Assembly (NCBI GenBank): GCA_045615765.1
Contig: JAZLFM010000013.1
Span: 1 to 64,000 of the forward strand
DNA length: 64,000 nucleotides
Direction of reading: 5' to 3'
Source: UBA1715 sp045615765
GTDB taxonomy: Bacteria > Bacteroidota > Bacteroidia > Bacteroidales > UBA1715
Shown: positions 28,535 through 40,600 of the stretch, piece after piece
Layout: every line of letters starts with the position of its first letter
How positions within the stretch are numbered: position 1 is the stretch's first letter
Program-made: the position numbers and the translations under genes
Notes under the pieces: model-generated
Databases searched by the model: none
The model's input: the letters and a program-made list of their open reading frames with translations, nothing else
What the model was told of the DNA's origin: nothing

Positions 28535-30994
28535 TCAAGGATCAACATTTATTGTGAAGTTGGTTGATTTGTATTCCTCTTTACTCGTAACTTCTTCCAT
28601 AAACAGACGTATTTGTTTTTTTATGTCTGCAATGTTGAACTGACGAGGAATTTTCATAAGAATATCTTGGGCATATAGTAATTGTATTCTTGCAATAGGA
28701 GGAAATTCAGGACCTAGAACTACAATGTTTTCTATGGTATGAAACCTTGTAGCAAGTTGTTTTGCAGCTTCTATAGCTATGTTTTTATCACGATGTTTAA
28801 CGGTAACTTTTATTAATCGTGAAAATGGCGGGTACCAAAATTGTTTCCGTTCTGCCATTTGTGTATTCAAAAGTGATTGGTAATCATTTTTTTGCACAAA
28901 TTCTATGATAGGATGTTCTGGTTTGTATGTTTGGATATACACATGTCCTTGTTTCTCGCTTCTTCCTGCTCGTCCTGCTACTTGTACCATAAGTTGGTAT
29001 GCTCTTTCAAACGCACGAAAATCTGGTTGGCGAAGCATTGCATCGGCACTCAGTATGCCCACCATTCCAACGTTTTCGAAGTCAAGTCCTTTGGTAAGCA
29101 TTTGCGTTCCTACAAGTATGTCGATTTCTTTTTTCTCAAATCTGTCGATGAGTTCTGTGTAAGCATTTTTCCCACGAGTTGTGTCTAAATCCATTCGTGC
29201 GATGGTTGCATTGGGGAAAATTTCAGTAAGTGTGTCTTCAATTTTTTCGGTCCCGAAGCCAACCAAACGCATATTTCTATTGTTGCATTCTGGACAAGTC
29301 GTTGTGTATGGAGTTCCATAACCACAATGGTGACACATCAGTAAGTTGCTGATTTTATGGTAAGTAAGGCTTACATCGCAGTTAATACATTGATGAACAA
29401 ATCCACAATCAGGACATTCCATATATGGTGAATAACCGCGACGGTTTTGGAATAAAATCACTTGTCGTTTTTCTTCCAAGAATTTGGTGATTTGTTCTAT
29501 TAATGTTTTACTGAAAACGTCGTCGTGTAAACGCAAATGTTTACGTTCTGTACGCATGTCAATTATGTGAATATCGGGCAATGGAGCCGTTGTGTGACGG
29601 TTGAATAATTCAACCAATCCAACAGTTTTTTTCAGAACATTATAGTATGTTTCCATACTTGGAGTTGCTGTTCCAAGTAAGAGTTTGCCTGCAAATTTCT
29701 GAGTAAGTATGTAAGCGATATCGCGGGCATTATATCGTGGAGAAGGATCATATTGTTTAAAAGAAGTTTCGTGTTCTTCGTCAACTATAATTAATCCTAA
29801 ATTGTTGAAAGGCAGAAATATAGACGAACGAACTCCCAGGATTATTTTATAGGAATTTTCGTTGTTTGCCAAAATGTTATTCCAAACTTCAATGCGTTCG
29901 TTATCCGAAAATTTTGAGTGGTAAATACCAACTTGATTTCCAAAAACATTTCGTAAGCGGTTTATGATTTGCGATGTTAGTGCAATTTCGGGAAGTAGAT
30001 ACAAAACTTGCTTACCGGCATCTATCATTTCTTGTATGAGATGAATGTAAATTTCAGTCTTACCACTGGAGGTTACCCCATGTAGTAGACAAAAATTCTT
30101 TTGCGCGAAGTTTGCATGAATTTCGTTGAGTGCTTGTTGCTGACTTTCACTCAATTGCGCAAGACCTTTAGTTGAAGAAAAATTCTTGTTGAATCGTGAA
30201 ACAATGCGCTCTTCAATGCGGATAATTCCTTTTTTCTCTAGTTCGGTTAAAATAGCTCCTGAGGAATTTTTTAGCAATTCTTTTTTCTCTATGGCATAGT
30301 CAGGAATGTCCTTGTTTTTTATGAAAGCGTTTATGATTTCAAGAAAGGTACTTTTTTGTTTCGCAGCTTTTGAAACAAGAGCAAAAGATGTGTTTATGAA
30401 ATCGGAGTCTGATGCTGGTTTACAGAGAGTTACGAATGATTCTCTTTTCGGTTTATATTGACTAGAAATAGATTCTCCAACAACAACTGCATCGAGTGCA
30501 ACCAATCGTTGTACGACTTTTGAAACGGATTTTTTACCCAATGCTTTTGCTAAATCTTGTAAGGTAATCTTTTCGTTATGTTCTATTAAAGTGAAGACTT
30601 CACGATCGCTTTCGTTAAGAAGCATGCAGTCAAAATCTTCGTTTACGGAAAGATTTGCCTCACTTTCTAATTTGAGTCCTGAAGGGAGAGCGGCTTTCAT
30701 TATTTCCCCGCGAGTACACATGTAGTAATCCGACATCCAATTCCATAATTGGAGTTGTTGTGTTGCTACAATAGGTTGTTCATCGAGAATAGAATCAATC
30801 TCTTTGATGATGGGCGTGTCCGGTTTGTTGTTATGGATTGAATACACAATTGCCGTGTACATTTTTCGTGTTCCTAATTGCACAATAACGCGACTGCCTA
30901 TCTGCAGATTTCCGATGAGAGAATCGGGAACACGATAGGTGTAAAGCGGAACCGCCAATGGTAATATGACATCGACAAATGTTTCCGTAAAAAT
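28535..30994 (-). CDS. priA: Primosomal replication protein N' (helicase PriA)
   Basis: PriA restarts stalled replication forks. The Walker A motif (GVTSSGKTEIY), DEEHE box, GTQMLTKGLDF motif and the eight-Cys zinc insertion (CPDC, CINC, CHHC, CPEC) are all present. The 3' DNA-binding N-terminal domain begins with a conserved ETFVDVILPLAVPLYTYRVP block. This block starts upstream of the only ordinary start codon in the frame (TTG at 30958, which would remove part of the first strand). The frame between the block and the preceding stop at 31001-31003 has no ATG, GTG or TTG; an ATT at 30994 or an ACG at 30988 are the candidates. I mark 30994 as the start tentatively. The function is certain, the 5' end is not. 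Confidence 0.9.
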   Translation of the reverse strand: MFTETFVDVILPLAVPLYTYRVPDSLIGNLQIGSRVIVQLGTRKMYTAIVYSIHNNKPDTPIIKEIDSILDEQPIVATQQLQLWNWMSDYYMCTRGEIMKAALPSGLKLESEANLSVNEDFDCMLLNESDREVFTLIEHNEKITLQDLAKALGKKSVSKVVQRLVALDAVVVGESISSQYKPKRESFVTLCKPASDSDFINTSFALVSKAAKQKSTFLEIINAFIKNKDIPDYAIEKKELLKNSSGAILTELEKKGIIRIEERIVSRFNKNFSSTKGLAQLSESQQQALNEIHANFAQKNFCLLHGVTSSGKTEIYIHLIQEMIDAGKQVLYLLPEIALTSQIINRLRNVFGNQVGIYHSKFSDNERIEVWNNILANNENSYKIILGVRSSIFLPFNNLGLIIVDEEHETSFKQYDPSPRYNARDIAYILTQKFAGKLLLGTATPSMETYYNVLKKTVGLVELFNRHTTAPLPDIHIIDMRTERKHLRLHDDVFSKTLIEQITKFLEEKRQVILFQNRRGYSPYMECPDCGFVHQCINCDVSLTYHKISNLLMCHHCGYGTPYTTTCPECNNRNMRLVGFGTEKIEDTLTEIFPNATIARMDLDTTRGKNAYTELIDRFEKKEIDILVGTQMLTKGLDFENVGMVGILSADAMLRQPDFRAFERAYQLMVQVAGRAGRSEKQGHVYIQTYKPEHPIIEFVQKNDYQSLLNTQMAERKQFWYPPFSRLIKVTVKHRDKNIAIEAAKQLATRFHTIENIVVLGPEFPPIARIQLLYAQDILMKIPRQFNIADIKKQIRLFMEEVTSKEEYKSTNFTINVDP

Positions 30995-31000
30995 GAGTAA

Positions 31001-31411
31001 TTAACTGAATAATTTTTGGAAGAAAGATTTCTTTTTCTCCTTGTTGTATTCGCCAGCAGGAGCACTGCCAACCGATAATTTTTGGCATATAAGGGACCAG
31101 TCAATTTCTCCGCCAAATTCTACATTTCTATCATCAATAAAAATGTCGGCATCAATTTTACGGCTCATTTCACCTTCTATAAATTCTTCTTCCGGATAGT
31201 TTCGGTTAATGGCATAGAATTCAATACCATTTTTGCGACAGAAATCTACAGCTTCATCCAATTCTTTGCCACTTCGGTAAGTCCATAGGATCAACTGATC
31301 ACCACGTTTTTGTAGCTCGCGTAAAGTCTCGAAAGCAAACAATTTTTTTGCTCCGATTTCAGGATATTTGTGTTCAACCAATGTACCGTCAAAGTCAACT
31401 GCAATCTTCAT
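31001..31411 (-). CDS. BT0820-like HAD-family hydrolase
   Basis: 136 residues. HAD motif I is DFDGTLVE (Asp6 nucleophile, Asp8), motif II is the Thr in LILWTYRSG (Thr44), and the acidic motif IV is FIDDRN (Asp93, Asp94). There is no cap domain. It is closely similar in layout to the small Bacteroides BT0820-type phosphatases, whose substrate is not known. The stop codon TAA (31001-31003) is in the same frame as the priA coding sequence and only two codons before its presumed start, so the two genes are likely co-transcribed and translationally coupled. Confidence 0.85.
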   Translation of the reverse strand: MKIAVDFDGTLVEHKYPEIGAKKLFAFETLRELQKRGDQLILWTYRSGKELDEAVDFCRKNGIEFYAINRNYPEEEFIEGEMSRKIDADIFIDDRNVEFGGEIDWSLICQKLSVGSAPAGEYNKEKKKSFFQKLFS

Positions 31412-31428
31412 TGTATCGTTTTTTTGTG

Positions 31429-31450
31429 GAGACGCGGTGCACCACGTCTC
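31429..31450. repeat. Palindromic repeat, GAGACGCGGTG type, copy 1
   Basis: The arms GAGACGCGGTG and CACCACGTCTC form an 11-bp inverted repeat with one G-T pair and no loop. It is a variant of the copy at 41527-41554. Repeats of this kind are dispersed in many Bacteroidota and cyanobacterial genomes. Confidence 0.7.
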
Positions 31451-31452
31451 TA

Positions 31453-31686
31453 ATCATAAATAAATTTAGGGAAAATCCACCAATGGCAAATATATCATAA
31501 TAATTCAAAAAATAGATAAGAAAACCCAACAACTCAATAAGAATTATTGGACGATTTTTCTTGCATGTTAATATAAATTGAAGTATATTTACGCACTTAT
31601 GGAATGCCACGTTCTGTAAGTAAAAAATAAAGGTTTCATTTATGCCCGAATCCCTGTTAGGGAACGGTCATATAAAATATAGGCTT
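31453..31686. other. Intergenic region before the 3271-residue adhesin gene
   Basis: No gene is supported. A weak -7 box (TATATTTA at 31584-31591, one mismatch to TAnnTTTG) could drive the adhesin gene. A small hairpin (CCG and TCCCT arms pairing with AGGGA and CGG, 31646-31667) would lie in the leader transcript, 19 bases before the chosen ATG. No riboswitch class is recognised. Confidence 0.45.
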
Positions 31687-34600
31687 ATGAAAAGTTTAAA
31701 TTTTAATTTGAAATGTAGAAGCATCTTTTTGATGGTTTTGGGAATGTTGTGTTTTTCTGTGACGGGTATTGCAGGAGAGGGGACGGCGAAACCAACAAAT
31801 GGAGAGTCTGTGGTTGTTTGGAATGGAGGTAATCATAGTGTGACAACAGCTGTGTCAAAAAATTCAGTTACATTTACTGTTGTTGGTCCTTCATGGGATG
31901 GGACCTCTGAAATGTATATTGGTGTTGTGCTTTCTGGATCTGGGAATGTTGAAAATCCAAATGAGTATGTTTTGGGTAGTTTTTCTGTGGGAGCTACATC
32001 TGTGGCTCAAAAATATGTTCCTTATTTAAATACCGCAGAATATGGATACAATGGAACCCAAAATTGTTTATCCATTATGTGTCCTAATAAAGTGGAAAGT
32101 AAATTCACTGTTCAGGTTGTTAATGGTGTTGTATATGTTTGCGATGGCGATAGTCCTTGCGTTAGTACAGATCCTTTTATTGAAGATGGCTATATTCCGA
32201 CCGTAACTGCATCTGCTACAACACTTTGCGGTGGTGGCGATGTAAAATTGGAGATGAATACCGTTCCAGCGGACAAATATAATGCAGCGAAAGGGTATCC
32301 TACTTACCAATGGTATCGAGGGTCAACGTCTGTCCTTTCAGCACATTCCAAAAGTTATACAACAAATCTTGCTGGAACATATTATTGTAAGTTTTGTGTA
32401 GCAGATGGTGTGTGTGTGAATTCTGAATCTGTTGAGGTAACAAGTCCAGGCTCTCCTAAAGTTGTATTGGACAAGAGTAGTTTGTCATTTTCTTCATATG
32501 TGGGAGATACTCCTTCGGCTCAAGGTGTAACTGCAACTGTTTCTGGTGTGTGTGCCGATGTGTTATCTACGGCTTCGTTTGTGGATGGAGAAGATAATTT
32601 TACATTGACCGATAATGGCGATGGAACATTTACAATAGCCCCAAATTATTCAACATCTTCTACTGGTTCATATAGTGGCCATGTAAAATTTAAAATTGAT
32701 GGTGGTGAAAATGCAATTTTGACACTCGATGGTAGCGTTTATGAGCCACTTACTGCAGAATTTGGTAATTGTGCACCTATTGGATCAACTTCGTCCGCTA
32801 ATTCTGTTGTGACTACAGGTGGAGCTGTTCCATTGTCATACCAATGGTACAAAGCTAATGGTTCAAAGATTTCTGGAGAAACAAGTGCTTCATGTTCGTC
32901 TTCGGAGGCTGCTTATTGTATTGTCAGTGATGCCACAGGTAATTCTATTACAGTGAATGTAAAGAAAGATAATGTTACACTAAAAGTAGCAGATCAAAGT
33001 GTCGCTTTGTCTCCATGTGGTGTTTCAAAATATGTTGCGACATCTATAATTGATGGACATGGTCAAGCCAAATTTGAATTAAAACTAAATGGATCGAATC
33101 CAAATTTCACAAAGAAAAATGCAGGTCCAGGAACATGGAGTGGAGATTATTATCAGAATTATCTTAACGAGTCAGGGACAAATTATTCGTATTATTTTAT
33201 AATTGATGTAGATAAGAAGGAAATTGAAGCAACAACTACAGCTCCTAATTGTAATACAGAAGTCCTTGAACCTAAATTAATTCCATCTCAAAAAGCTTTT
33301 TGTTCGCCAACAGATGTAATTACATTAGATGCATCAACTACGGCCGAAAATAATATTATTACTAATCCAGCATCTTGTTATCCACAATATGTATTTAAAC
33401 GAGGTAGCGAGATAGTTCAAAGTGGTTCAACACCAACATTGGATATTACAGTTGCTGAATCAGGAACGTACACATGTGATATTTATGCTTCATCAACTTC
33501 GTTTAAAACAACAGATCCAATAACATTGTCTGCTCCAAGTCCAAGTATTAGTGTAACCAATGGTAAGACTTCGGATGAACTTACAAGTGTTATATTAGAA
33601 TCACAATTAGGTGAATCTATCCCTTCTAAAACAGTTACTGTTGAGGTAAACGGTACTTGTGACGATGATGATGTTGTTGTTACTACAACAGGTGATTTTG
33701 AGGTTACGAAAACAGGTGTTAATGAATATACCATTAAAGGTACTTATTCAAAAGGCGAAAAAACTATAGATCCGCATGCGGGTTCTGTGGTGTTCTCTTC
33801 GACAGGTGCTTCTCCTGTAACGGTAGATCTAAAAGGGTATGTGTTCCCATGTTCTAGTGGTGAAGTTGCTAATTTCAATTTTGAGGATGGAAGTTTACCT
33901 ACAATAATTTCTACTGGTCTGAAATCTTTCGATGGGTCAGATAAAAATAATGGGTATAGTATTACATCTAAGAAAGTTTTTGATAATGGTGATAATCTTG
34001 TTGGTACTGCAGGGAAAGTTCTTCTGACAGCTTCGAGTCAAAACAAATATACCGCATTAACTTTAAATACAACAAGTTTGGAGGGTGCAGGTTTCTTGTT
34101 TGCAATGGATTGCGGAAATACTTCTTATAGTGGTAAAGTTTATGTTAAGGTAGGAGAAGAAACATGGACTATTGAAAAAAATAAAAAAGAAAGAATGTCC
34201 TTCTTTGTACCTGCTTCTTCATCTGTTGATGTAACGGTGGAAAATAATAATAATTTGTCTGTTTATTTTGATAACATTTCTGTTACAAAATTATGCCCTC
34301 CGACAGTTTCAGTTTCGATTTCTTCAGGTTCTGCTTGTGATGGAACAAGTGTGTTCTCTGCAACTCCGGAAGGCGCTATGCCATTTGAATATGAATGGTA
34401 TGTTGATGGCGCTTTGGCAAAATCTCGTTCGGAGGAATCAACCTATACAAATCCGGAATCGTTGCCTGATGGAACACAAGTACATGTAAAAGTCTGGGAT
34501 TCATACGGTTTGGTTGCTGAATCTGAAGATTTTATCGTTCAATGTATGAATGTAAAACCTAGTTTTACAAATAATAATGTATGTATAGGTGGAGAAACTG

Positions 34601-37600
34601 CTCTTCGTATAACTGATACAGAAAAAGCTACAATTGCAGCTGCTGGTATGCCTCAACCTCTTTCATATCAATGGTATTTTAATGGTTCTCCGAAAGGTGG
34701 AGCCTCTACTTCGTACAGTGATTTAAACTTTGCATCCGTTTCTTCAAGTGATGCAGGTACATATACATTATATATTATAGATGCAAAAGGTAAACGATAT
34801 GCAACCGGTTCTGCTGAATTGACAGTAAAAATGCCAAAATTTACTGTTGACAAAAGTTCTTTGACTTTATCTGAAGGTAATTCTTATTCTGGAACCATAG
34901 AGGTAACACCTGCAGATGTTTCATGTTTTCAAACTGCTTCTGCAGAATTTGTTGGTGGAGATGCAGGTAAATTAGAAGTAACAAATACAGGAAATACATA
35001 TACAGTTGCTTTGAATGCAGCGAGTCAATCGGTTGCCGGTGTGTATGAATCAACGTTGGTATTGTATGATAGAGTAAAGTCAGAAACAGAAAAAGATGTG
35101 GCTGTTTCTGCAACGGTTCCTCTTACTTTGTCGCCAATAACATCTGCACGACCATGTGTTGCTGCTGTTGGATTTAGTGCAACAGTTCCAGCTACAAAAA
35201 CAAATGCCACTTGCGTTTGGAAGGTGAATGGTACAATTGCAAAAACAGAGACTATTACAGCCTCAAGTTCAGAAACATCGATAATTTTCAATCCTAGTAA
35301 AAACCCAGAAGTTGGTGATGTTATTTCTTTAGAGGTTACAACAGCTGATGGTTTAACAGAAACTAAAAAATTCACAGTAGAGAGTTGTGGTTTAACAATG
35401 ACAATTGCTCCAACTAGTTTCGAACAAGCAAAGAGTTATGTGGTTTGCCCGGGGCAGGAGTTCTCAGTAGATTTTGATTTAAAGTTTGTTGGCGGTGTGG
35501 TTCCTGATGGAACTGAATATACATATTCAATAACTTCTACATCTCCTGTAACATTGGCGGATGCTGGTGGAAGCAAAACAGGAACAGTTACTTTCCCTAC
35601 AACTCCTGGAGATTATACCTATACAGTTACAGTTGACTTTACTGTTGATGGAGAATCATATACAAATTCAGTTTCGTTCTTTGTAACTGTTTTAGATGAT
35701 ATTAGTTTAAATATAGAGGATGTTAATGGTTGTCGACAAGAGAATATTGTTTTTTATGAGAATACGGGTGCGGACAATATATATTGGTATACAGAATCAG
35801 ATGCCTATGATTTGTTTGGACCTGAATCAGGGAAAATAGATGTTGGGAAGTCTTTTTTCAGTGGGGCTACAGTTGAAGGGAAAAAGTATTATTTTGTAGT
35901 AAAATCAGATTTAGGTTCATTTTTTTGTAAAGAATCTAATGCTAAAGCATTGCTAAATGATGATGATCTTATATACATATATTCTCAATATTCACAGCCA
36001 GTAAGTGTCTGTCAAGGTTCTATAGCAGGTGATTCTCCTAATGTTTCTAAGGCTATAAATTGCTCAGGCACGACATTGTCTTCTGCAAGTCTTTCTTATC
36101 AATGGTATAAAAATGATATAAGATCAATCTCTGGTGCAATAGAAGTGGATGGAGCAACAAATTTTGAATTAGATGTAGAGAAAATCAATACGGGAAATGT
36201 TGGTACATACTATTATTTTTGCAAAGTAACTTATCATGAATACTCAACTTATTCAGATTTTACAACTATAACGGTTACTCCTTCTCCAGATCCAATTGTT
36301 ATTAGAGATACTGCAGTATATAATGGTAAGTATTTTATCGTTCCTGTAGATAATGTACAGATTTCTACAGATATGTCTTCTTGGAAGGATCGCAAAAAGG
36401 GTGATGAAATACAAGTTTGGGGAAGTCCAAAGGAGAATCAATTTTATGTAAGAGCTAAACCTGATGCTACAGGTTGTGCTTCTGAACCAACTACATTCTA
36501 TGTTTGGGCAGGTCAAGGTGGTGTTGGCTATATTTCCGCTACGTCAGATTTTGGAGATCAAACAAAATGTATGAATGAGAAAGCTGATACATGGCATGTA
36601 CAAGGAGCAAGTCCATGGGGTTTGAATAACTTAACATACCGTTGGTATTTGGCTAAAGGTCCTGGTGAAACTTCTGGTGGAACTTTAGTTTCTTCGGAAC
36701 AATCGTTTACTCCTCCTACAAATAAAGCTGGTGTATTCTATTATTATTGTATTGTTGGTTATACAGGTCAAACTTCTACATATGTTTTAGGAACATATTC
36801 ACTTACAGTTCCTGGTTTTAATGATTTTATAATTGAAGATGTTGCTGTTTGTGCGAACTCGCAATCTATTGATTTTGCTTATGCAAACGATACTTATGCA
36901 GTTTCATATGGTTTGAATGCTGCTGCATTGGACAATTCTCGTGCTCAAGGAAGTACAGCTAATATGAATATGGGAACTTCAGGAACAGCTCCGTTCCTAG
37001 TTAACTCTACAACTCCTGTATATTTCTCTGTAACAGATGAAAATGGTTGTAAGGTTACAACTAAAGCAAACGTTGTTGTTTATGACAATTCTGTTTCAAT
37101 AACAGACGAAAGTGACATGAAGGACTTTGCTGTTTGTCAAACGGCAGAAGTTCCTACACTTGCAATCGACGCTATTCTCTGTGGTTCAGATGGAGATGTT
37201 TCTTATCAATGGTATAAAGCTTCGGGAGAAACTACAGAAGGTGTAGCAATTCCAGGTGCAACAACAAATACATATACACCAAGTACAACTGATGATCTAA
37301 ATACAAATTGGTATTACTGTGTTGCATCTTATGGCACATATTCAGCACCTTCAAAAAGAGCGAAAGGAACCATTTATCCAACTCAAGATCCAGAGTTAAC
37401 TGCTAGTATTCCTCTTACAGATGGTGTTTTGGATATGTATTGCACGGAATCGGTAAGTTTTACTGGTAATAAAAATAATTTTACAGGTTTTGTCTGGACT
37501 TGGGAAACTGTTGATCCTGAAACTAATGAAGTTACAGTTGTAGGAAGCAATACAACTGTTGTAAACGGAATGACCTATAGTCCAAGTTGTGATGATGCGA

Positions 37601-40600
37601 CGCAACCAACCCAATTCCATTTACGTGTTATTGATAAAAATGGTTGTCCTGCAGAGGCAATCATTCCTATGAATATTCATCCTCTTGGAAAAACATATTA
37701 CTATTGTGGCCCAACAGCGGTTGAATATAGAGGTCAAGATTTATCGGCCCCTTGGGGATTAAATGATTTGAATAATTGGCATACCAATTCAAATTGTACA
37801 GGTGATATTCCAACAAGTTTTACTGCTCCTGCAAGTAAATTTATAGTTGATAAGCCTGGTGTAGAATTATTGGCTGAACAAACATGGGAAGTAGGTGGTG
37901 ATGGTACTCGAGTAGAAGTAGGTACAGGAAAATGGAATAAAATGTCGGAAAGTGTTGCTGGTGCAAATGCGTCAAATCAATGTTATACGGGAGTATATTG
38001 TGGTCGTTGCGAGTACTTTAGCACATTAGGCTCTAATAAAGTTGATGAGGCATTTGGTACAATTGGTAGTACAGATTTTCGTAGAGACGCATCAAGTTTG
38101 AAAATTAGTGGTACGATGAAATGTACAGGCAAGTCCGAAATTGACGTTAAAGGTGGTGGTGCTTTAGAAATTGCAACAGATTTGGGAACTCCAAAAATTG
38201 GCAGCACTGAGGAAGATATTCACTATCAATACGATCCTGATAAATCAACTTCGTACAATGTCTTGGTTGTTCCAGGTGGAAGTGTAACATATTCTGGTAA
38301 AGGTGTTACGAAAATTCAAGAAGGAACATACTCTCAATTGTATATCAATCAATCTGATCCTTCTGTAAATGTAGTGTTCCCTGAAGGTACTGTAGAAATC
38401 AAGCAATTATTAAAATATGATACAGAAATTAATAATAGTAAGATAGATGTACCAGAATCAAGCATAGTTACTTATACAGGTAGATTACAGCAAGAAATTG
38501 CTCCGATGGCATATTCAAATCTTACTTTAGAAAACACAAGTAGAAAGTTCATGATTGGCGATGTAACCGTAAATGGTACTATGTATGTTGGCCCATCAAC
38601 AACATTAGTAGGAGGTGATGAGGCTAATGTGTTAACTTTAACTAAAGGTGGTGTTGGAGCAGATAAACCATTAGATTATAGAGGAGCGAAAATAGAGCCT
38701 GGAAATCTCACTGTAGAATATACATCTTCGGCAAAAACTGAAGTTGCAGCTATTAATTACTATAATTTAGCATTAACAGATGTTAATATAACAAAAACAG
38801 GAACGACAGAAAAAACAATAACTAAGATTGAAAATGTTTCAGCTGGTGGAGAAAGAGTATTCCCTCCTGTAACAGGTGGTGGAAAAGCTATAGGAATTGC
38901 AGGAACTATTGTTCCTGACCCTTCTGCAAAAGTTACTGTTACTGGTAGTGAAGTGATTTTTAATGGATCTACTCATCAAGAAATGCCTGCATTTACTTTC
39001 GATAAATTAACTATCGATAATAGTTCTGTTAAGAATAACACAACATCTAATATGGATAATAAGAACTGTGTAAGTATAGCCGGTGATGTTGTTGTTCTTT
39101 CTCAATTAACAATGAAGCAAGGTATCTTGAATACAGCGGATTATGTAGTTGATAAGATAAACTATGAACCAAAATATCATTTAAGTGTTAAGAATTCAAG
39201 TGTTACCTCTATTTCAGACGGACATTTTAATTCAACAAAAGACGCATCTTTCATTGTTGGTCCTGTAACTAAAAATGTTGTAGCAGGTTCTTCAACTAAT
39301 AAGACAGAAATACCAGTTGGTAATTTTTCAAACTGGTATATGCCAATTACAATGTCATCAATTTCAAATGATGGTACTGTAACTGTTAGTGCAGAGTCTG
39401 GAACAACAGGCTCGAATTTAAAAGAACCGCTCGAAACAATTGATCATGATAAATACTGGCATGTTAGCGGAACGTATGGTAAAGCAAGTTTTGGTCTTGA
39501 AAGTCGTTATGATTTACAAGGATCTAATTGTATCGCTATAGCAAGTGGTTTAAGTGAACAATTTGTTACATTGAATGGTACAGTGGATGGAAAGGGTATT
39601 TCTGATTCAAAACTTCCGGAAACAGCTTTGTCTGATGCTTATTTAACCATGGGTAAACAAGTAGTTGTTCGCAAAAAATATTACTATGATTGTAGCGGAA
39701 ACAAGGATATAACTGATATTACATCTTGGTACACAGCAAGCAATGGAGCAGGTACACAAGCAATCTCATTCAGTGAAGATTATGCTACATGGATAGTTGA
39801 ATGTAATGCTACAATTGCAACTAAGCCGCTTGAGATAACAGGTTCTGATGTTGTGGTAGAATTGAACGATGGTGTAAAATTAACAGCATACAATACGTTT
39901 AAAACGTCAGCTTTAAAACAAGGAAAATCAAGCCAATTGTATATTGGTAAGAAAACAGAATGTACCGTTTATGGTTCTCATGAAATTGCAGATAAAGCGG
40001 TTATAAACAATTATGGTGTACTAAATACGTATAGTAAGACTCTTGCTGTAAATAATGGTGCGACTGTCACCAACTTTGCTGGGGCTCAATGGAATATGTA
40101 TAATGTTTCTCTTAAATTGGCTGCTAGTTCACAATCAACTAATGAGAATGTTGGTCATATAATTAACTATGGAGCTGTAAATATGACCAACAGTAGTTTG
40201 TCTGTTGAAGGTCGTTTCACTCAATTAAAGAATGCAACGGGTGCTATTTGGAGTATTGATAATACTATGGCTGCAAATAATAAGTCTGTTGTATTTGATA
40301 AAGCTGAATTTAGAACAGAAAGAACTGATTATCAATATGTTTCATTAGAATGTGGTTCTACATTCTATGTTAAACACTCTGATTTAACATTCTGGTATGG
40401 TGGTATGGAAGACGATAATGCCTATATAAATGGGGACTTGATAGTTGAGGATGGTAACATGCTTGTTCGTCGTCAATCTCAAGGTGGTGGTAAGTATAAT
40501 ATCACAGGTGGAGGTTGTGGTAATATATATTTGACCGATACAGATAAGAGTGGTGATGGTTTATTGACTATTCAAGGTTCAGGAGGTTCAGAATTTAATG

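Noticed and set aside
31646..31667. Hairpin in the adhesin leader as a riboswitch or attenuator
   Set aside because: The stem is short, with no T-run and no conserved aptamer core that I can recognise; recorded only as part of the intergenic description.
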